In this document: one piece after another, positions 58,801 through 64,000 of the stretch
Numbering within the stretch: position 1 is the stretch's first letter
How the letters are laid out: each line of letters begins with the position of its first letter
DNA from: [Phialemoniopsis] sp. UDSM-2020
Taxonomy: Eukaryota > Ascomycota > Sordariomycetes > Thyridiales > Thyridiaceae
Reading direction: 5' to 3'
Length of the DNA: 64,000 nucleotides
Assembly: GCA_018873225.1 (NCBI GenBank)
Contig: JAEILZ010000006.1
Span: 2,480,001 to 2,544,000, forward strand
Position numbers and translations under genes: made by a program
The notes under the pieces: generated by a model
What the model saw: the letters and a program-made list of their open reading frames with translations, nothing else
Database searches by the model: none
Told to the model about the DNA's origin: nothing

Positions 58801-61655
58801 GCTGACGGGTCACTGCCTATCAAGAGCCGGGGAACAAACACTCTGAGGAGGCCAGACAAGGGGGAAAGGGGCACCAATTCTCCCGCTATCATCCAGTGTT
58901 GTTCATCTTCATTCGCCAGGATCGCCGAAGGGTGGATGATTAGCGCCTTGTGCATGAAGACCTGCAGAGCGAACGTGCCTGGAACCAAGAGTTGATCTGC
59001 ACGCGCAAGACAAGGGTGGTGTGGTAGGACAAGTGCCCCGTGAGCTAGCCCTCGGAACGTCTTCTGGAAGTCTTCTAGAAAACTGTCGAGCGCAACGCCC
59101 GCCGCCGGTTAATCTCTCGCGCCTTCAACCCCTGTTCGCCTGCCTGCATTCGGACCTGGGTGCGTGCACAAATGACCACCTCTCAATGAGCATCATTATT
59201 GACAAGCGGCATCTTGAGTCTCAACGGCTTCTCCGTTCACAACTGAAATACCTATGACGAAGGAGCACGGAGAGAAGATAGACATGACGATTCTGCAGAG
59301 GATAAGTGGAAGCATAGACCGCCTAGCAGGGGTGGGATGGGGAACCTGAAATGAAGCATTGACCAATTTGGACAAAACGCAGGCGCTTGCTCGGCCAAAT
59401 TTCACGCAGAGCTACCTCAATCTCAGATGACCACTCGAGCCACTTCAGCTTGGCTGGTCCCAACCTTGCCAACCTTGCCGACCCCCAAAACCCCCCAGGG
59501 CCCCCGGCAGGCCCTGGCCCGTGTGACGCAGTTCCTGGCCCATCTTCAGCAGGCAGATCGCTCTTTAGCCAACATCTCTCCGAGTCTAGTCCCTGTCAAA
59601 CACATGGGGGATCTCCCAGAACCCCCGGCCATGGAAGCTGGCGCAGAAGCTTCCACGAGACCTTCGACGCAGCGTCTGCCTGCCCTTGCTGCGGACTCCC
59701 CTACCGATGTAACACGCCGCATTGCCCTCCAGGCCCTGATTTCGTCAATCCTCCGACCCTTTCCAAAACAGCCCTAGCAGGTTGTGATCATAGACCCACG
59801 TCACCAGTCAATCTCTCCAGCTTATTTCAGCACAATCTGATGCTTAGCTCCGTCTCTCGTCGAGAGATTGCACATGACACCGTGCTATCCGTGCATCCCG
59901 ACCAGAGCCACACGTAACGACGAAGAACGTACCAGTACCCAACTCGCACTGGGGTTTCGGATTTCAAGAAGAAGTGTTCCTTCCTCGTTGATTGGGCTAG
60001 GTACTCGATCATTCAACTCGATCAACCATCGCTCGGTAAGGAGCAGGGCAGGCAAAAGCCTTCACACGCTATTGCTTATGCACCTACACGCTCCGTGCGG
60101 AATAGTTGCACCGCATTTGACTCTGCATCTCAACACGTGCGGAGTGGACCTCGTACATGCAACAGCACGAGTGACACAGCATGCAGTTGTGTCAAGCTCA
60201 AGTCGGCGACAAGCCACCGTTTAGTTCAGAGCGGGTTCAGCTAGCTCTCTGACTAAAGTACCTGCTCGTAAGAGCGCAAAAATTCCGTTGCTGGGTCCTC
60301 GCCCAAGGCATGACCAGACGTGCCAAGGTAGAATAAGATGCGAAAATGGTATTCGGGGAAAACAGTCAGGGCGCCGGACCAACCCCTGTTCCTTCTGGAA
60401 GCCTACTCCGTACGGAGTGCGTTGGCAGGGTCTGTCAGGTTGAGAGGACGAACCCACACCATCCACTGTTTCATGTGGGTACATGCAGATGAACTGGAGA
60501 CTGAACTGGAGCACAGCCGTGCTAGCTGCCTTCTGGAATTGTTCCAGAAGATTAGCGACTGCTCTTTCTTCTGCTTTGGGATCCCTCCACAGGTCCGGAT
60601 ATCACCGCAGGCTAGTCCCTCGCCTGGCTTGATGCCGGTATCCCGCTGGCCTAATTATCATATTTCAGGATTGGTGGTCGCTCCTCTTTGGGAGCTTGGC
60701 TTGAATGCCAGGAAGCATGATGAAGCCAAATGTTGAAGATTCAAACAGGGCCAGGGGTTACTTGGGTTCTCGAGGCAATCGCTGTCATCCGTCCCTTCTC
60801 TCGGGCAGACCAGCCGAGAAGTCTACTCACAGTTGAAAAGGCAATACCACAGGTATGTCGGAAATGTTGGCTGCAGATCGTGGGGACCCGGCAAGTCAAT
60901 GTTCTGGCTTAGAAACAAGCTCGTCTAGGAGATGTAAATATCGCCAGAGTTGTCGATGCTCATCTCTCTGGAGCTTCCCGCCAATCTCGGAGCTGTTCAT
61001 CAAGACTACAATGGCCCAGATAGCATTTAGTTGCCATAGGGGTCCGATGCCAGATTTACCATTTGCTGTAGCTGTTGTGGCTGTGCTACCGGTCCTTTAT
61101 ATGCTGAAACGTACGGAGGCAGGTACCTGGTCATCGTCGTCTTGACATTCGATACTTATTGTCATGAGTACTAACTCAGGGAGTTCAACGTCACATCACA
61201 AAACGCATTAAGTTCGCAAGGCACTTGTGCCCAAATCTGACCTTTGCGCCGGCCGTTGTACCCACCCTCCGTGCACAAGAGACCAAATCTGTCGTCTGAG
61301 CCTCATGGGCCGTGCATCAAGAGCGTGCTCTGCAACATCTATAGCTCCTGACGAGGTATTTCGTACGCGAACGGCCTCGCGTGAGAATTTCGGTACCAAG
61401 CTTCTGAGAGCACGCTATGATCCGTAATCCACAGTACCGATCGCGAAATGCATGATTCTGAGCAAGGGATCTACGATCGCAAGATTGCCTAGTGTATCGC
61501 ACGTTCTTTGGAAAGCAGTCGAGCTCTTGGAACTGAATGAGTCTTGAAGACGCTGTCCGGGGTATTAGTTCGACAAATGTGTAACTGTATAAAAGTGACT
61601 CCGCATGACCTCAATGTGCCAAGACACAGCCCACGGGCGATTGTAACACCCAGTA
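55885..61655. other. Long 5.8-kb spacer upstream of the C2H2 gene
   Basis: The longest gene-free stretch here. The 1.6 kb next to the C2H2 start is pyrimidine-rich on its strand, fitting a promoter and long leader, possibly with a leader intron. It has short (CAGCA)n repeats at about 56979-56996. Further right only short frames occur, such as a true-ATG frame at 59427-59777 (116 aa, Pro/Ala-rich, no domain). No transposon ends or known RNA are seen. Confidence 0.5.
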
Positions 61656-63259
61656 TTACTGCCTCCGAGCTCTCGTCTTCTTCGGTGGCAGCTGAATGTC
61701 TTCTTCCTCCTCATCATGACCTTTTTTCAGGTCTTCCGTCAGTCCCCATTCTTCTTTATCATACCAGTCCTCGCCGTCAGACATATGTTCGTTAGGCCCA
61801 CAGTGTGCCTCGGCCTTGGACCATTGAAGCACCGTCTTGCGCAATCGGTCCGCCTTCAGTAGGCCTTCGTACAAGTTCTTTGCACCCCGCGCGACCTCCT
61901 CTTGTTTCTGTACCCAGAGTTGCACCAGCCGGCGTACGTCTTCGGCTTCTTGCTCCGGTAGTCCGGCGTCGCGCTCGGGATGTGCTGATCGTGGGGCGAG
62001 AAACAGCGGGTGAATGGAAACCGCCTCCGATGCGCCCGGTGAGATAGACCTTGGTGGCAATCCGCTTGCTTCCGCCGCCGATTTGGCTGCAGCATCATCA
62101 CTGTTCATAGTAATGTCGGCATCTTCGGTGTCCACATGGCCATCCCCGTTGACTATCCCTTTCTTCTTTGACTCATCGTCTGTCTTCGCGTTATTTTCGC
62201 CTGCAGCCTCGGCAGTCTCATCCTGAGCTTGAGGATCTGTTTTCGCATCCTTTGCTTCATCGTCTGGTAGGTCTGCGTCGATCATGCTTGTGTCTCCTTC
62301 ACCATTGGACTTATCTTCCCCTTCAACAGTTGGGGTAAGCTCTTGCGCTGCTGAAGGCGTGGCTTTCTCGGGAGCCTCTGTGCGACCATCCACCTGGATG
62401 TTGCCATTGACATTGGATCCGTGTGCCAAAGTCGCTTCGGTATTAGCAGTGCCGCTGCCATTTCTTGACAGCACGTACGCTGTGCTTTCGTCCTCAAAAA
62501 GATTGGCGTCGTCTGCTGTCTCCAAGGCCTCACACGGTACCCAAGTATGGTCACCACACAGCCTTGTAAGCAGCGGTCGGACCTTCCAAAGAGCAGAATT
62601 TTCTCGGTGCATCCAGTTTCGGCCTTGTGTGCAAAGTTCATCCAAGGCTTCTGAAGTGAAAACCCTAGACAATGTGGGGTGTGTTGGCAGATCGGTAACC
62701 GCGGTCAATGGAGCGAGAATATCTATTAAAAGTCAGCTCCGTTCCAATCTCAGCATATTTATGATTTACACACTTTCTAGACGTATACCAGCATAGGGGT
62801 TGAACTCGGCGGCGGAGGCCATGACCTCTCGAACATGTTCCTCCTCATCCCCGCTGTCCACTTCGTAGCCGTCGTCACCAACAAGGGGTGGATTTCGCTG
62901 GAGAATCGTACGGTGGTAGCCGGAGTGGTCGACAACCTATGCGCTTGTCAGTGACCAAAGGTTCTCCAGGCCCAGTTAGTAGCATCGATTGGCCGGCGAC
63001 GCACCTCTTTGAAATCAGAGGCGCCCGATGGAGCACTCAGTTGTCCTTCACGGACGAACCGTGCCTTCTTCTTAAGTTTGTTGCCGCGATTGGTCGGCTG
63101 GTCGATCGACGAATCCGAATCGGACTCTGCGCGAGGTGGTCAGTGATGCTGCGCCCAGCCTCAAACACGGGGAAAATTACCGTAGGCCTTCCGCTTGACG
63201 GCTTTCTTGAGAGCCAAAAACGTCTCTGCATACAAGACATGGTCCCGAGACATCGCCAT
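61656..63259 (-). CDS. RXT2: Rpd3L histone deacetylase complex subunit RXT2
   Basis: Four exons on the minus strand: 63181-63259, 63005-63126, 62774-62936 and 61656-62722, giving 476 aa. The conserved N-terminal Rxt2 domain is rebuilt by splicing: LYAETFLALKKAVKRKAYESDSDSS, then PTNRGNKLKKKARFVREGQ, then a block with DSGDEEEHVREVM, then EFNPYAGIRLENILAPLTAVTDLPTHPTLSR. The C-terminal half is low-complexity and acidic, with a helical segment (EAEDVRRLVQLWVQKQEEVARGAKNLYEGLL). Yeast Rxt2 is a subunit of the large Rpd3 histone deacetylase complex. The third intron has two in-frame donors 15 bases apart (62788 and 62773); the latter restores the family text. Confidence 0.93.
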
Positions 63260-64000
63260 TATGCGACTGGTTGGCAGAGGTAATCAGCGAATGGAGATGT
63301 AATCTTGAGGGTGAGGTTGCGCGTTATGTCGCAGAGCGAAGCGGAGGCACAGGTGCGCCTGCTCTCGTGACGAAGAACGGTGTTAGAGAGGCGCAATATG
63401 ATGATACAAAGGTGAGAGCGACTACGGGTATCGTCGCCAGCACGACTTAGAGTAAGGAGACGCACAAGTGAGCGAGGGAGGGGGCTGTGGTGAAGGGCGT
63501 TTGAGTTGCTAGATACAGAATTATGCAGGTTTGAAGCGACGATTCAAGCAAGGCTGCCACTGGAGCGGGCGCGTTGGCTGGCGCTGTCTGACAACTACCT
63601 AGGTACTTGATTGGTTCCTTCAGGCGGTGAGGCAAGCTATCACCGGCAGAATATTGCGACCGACCGGCACAGGCTGTGGTCCCACTCGAGTGGTGTTCCA
63701 GCGGGCACCCCACTATTAGCCTAGCTGCACAGGTGCAGTGAACTCGTTGCCGCCCCTACTAGCTACGCCCAAGCTATTCTTGATGCTCGATATCTGAGCT
63801 TTCGAGCATCTGACCGAGCAGAACAGGAAAGCATTGACAGATCACACAGCCTATATGTGCCTACATCTGCACTGCAATCACCCCTGGCCACATGATGGTA
63901 TCCTGGCTGCGACAACAGGTTGAGGTTGCGTCCGGATTCTAAGACCGTCACCTACCCGACCCCCTTGCGCATCATTCATTACCGATGTATGGTTGATTGG
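63260..64000. other. RXT2 upstream region to window edge
   Basis: About 740 bases with the RXT2 promoter and leader. It includes the palindrome TACCTAGGTA at 63596-63605. No gene can be supported before the window ends. Confidence 0.5.
63596..63605. repeat. Dispersed palindrome TACCTAGGTA, copy 3
   Basis: Perfect palindrome upstream of RXT2. Partial copies (CCTAGGTA) lie at 27831 and 38996, also between genes. Confidence 0.6.

Noticed and set aside
59427..59777. 116-codon frame in the 5.8-kb spacer
   Set aside because: Pro/Ala/Thr-rich text from a low-complexity C-rich stretch, with no domain and no sign of conservation visible here.

Overview
This window is nuclear DNA from a filamentous ascomycete (Pezizomycotina, most likely a Sordariomycete). 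The evidence is the gene content (CreC, CreD, AcuK-type Zn2Cys6 factor, AP-1/Yap1 with redox domains, ExgD, FMP52, Clr5-domain protein), mostly 51-112 nt introns with GTRNGT donors and CTRAC/CTGAC branch sites, CT-rich leaders, and monocistronic genes on both strands with 0.2-6 kb spacers. I see no prokaryotic operons, CRISPR arrays, rRNA or convincing tRNA. The species cannot be named from sequence alone. Exon boundaries below were derived by hand; every spliced model keeps one open frame.

Layout. 1-6.7 kb: the 3' end of creC and then the arrestin creD, both acting in carbon catabolite repression through ubiquitin. 8-9.6 kb: SLM1-type F-BAR/PH protein. 11.5-12.2 kb: small Clr5-domain protein. 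12.9-18.3 kb: COQ3 (minus) divergent from RIB3 (plus), then TSR2 converging on a BSD-domain protein. 21-26.1 kb: the AP-1/Yap1 oxidative-stress regulator converging on a seven-exon YANK/STK32-type kinase with a GC-AG intron. 29.4-33.8 kb: a small mitochondrial-type protein, a RING protein, FMP52 and riboflavin kinase FMN1. 34.1-42.4 kb: the AcuK/ERT1 gluconeogenesis regulator and a DHA1-type MFS transporter, both minus and separated by 3.5 kb without a convincing gene. 43.6-47.5 kb: exgD divergent from the branched-chain keto-acid dehydrogenase E1-beta gene. 47.9-53.6 kb: actin-capping protein alpha, cytochrome b5, TFIIE-beta and a FrnE/DsbA-family oxidoreductase. 54.4-63.3 kb: a four-finger C2H2 factor and the Rpd3L subunit RXT2, separated by a 5.8-kb spacer.

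Functional themes. Carbon-source control recurs (creC, creD, acuK). Two steps of flavin synthesis (RIB3, FMN1) lie 18 kb apart, and several products are mitochondrial (COQ3, FMP52, E1-beta, the small 134-aa protein). I found no secondary-metabolite cluster, transposon or clearly new multi-gene system. The most unusual items are close creC-creD linkage, three introns whose retention gives a coherent alternative protein (RIB3, the kinase, cytochrome b5), the GC-AG intron, a three-copy intergenic TACCTAGGTA palindrome, and the long spacers upstream of the two transcription-factor genes.
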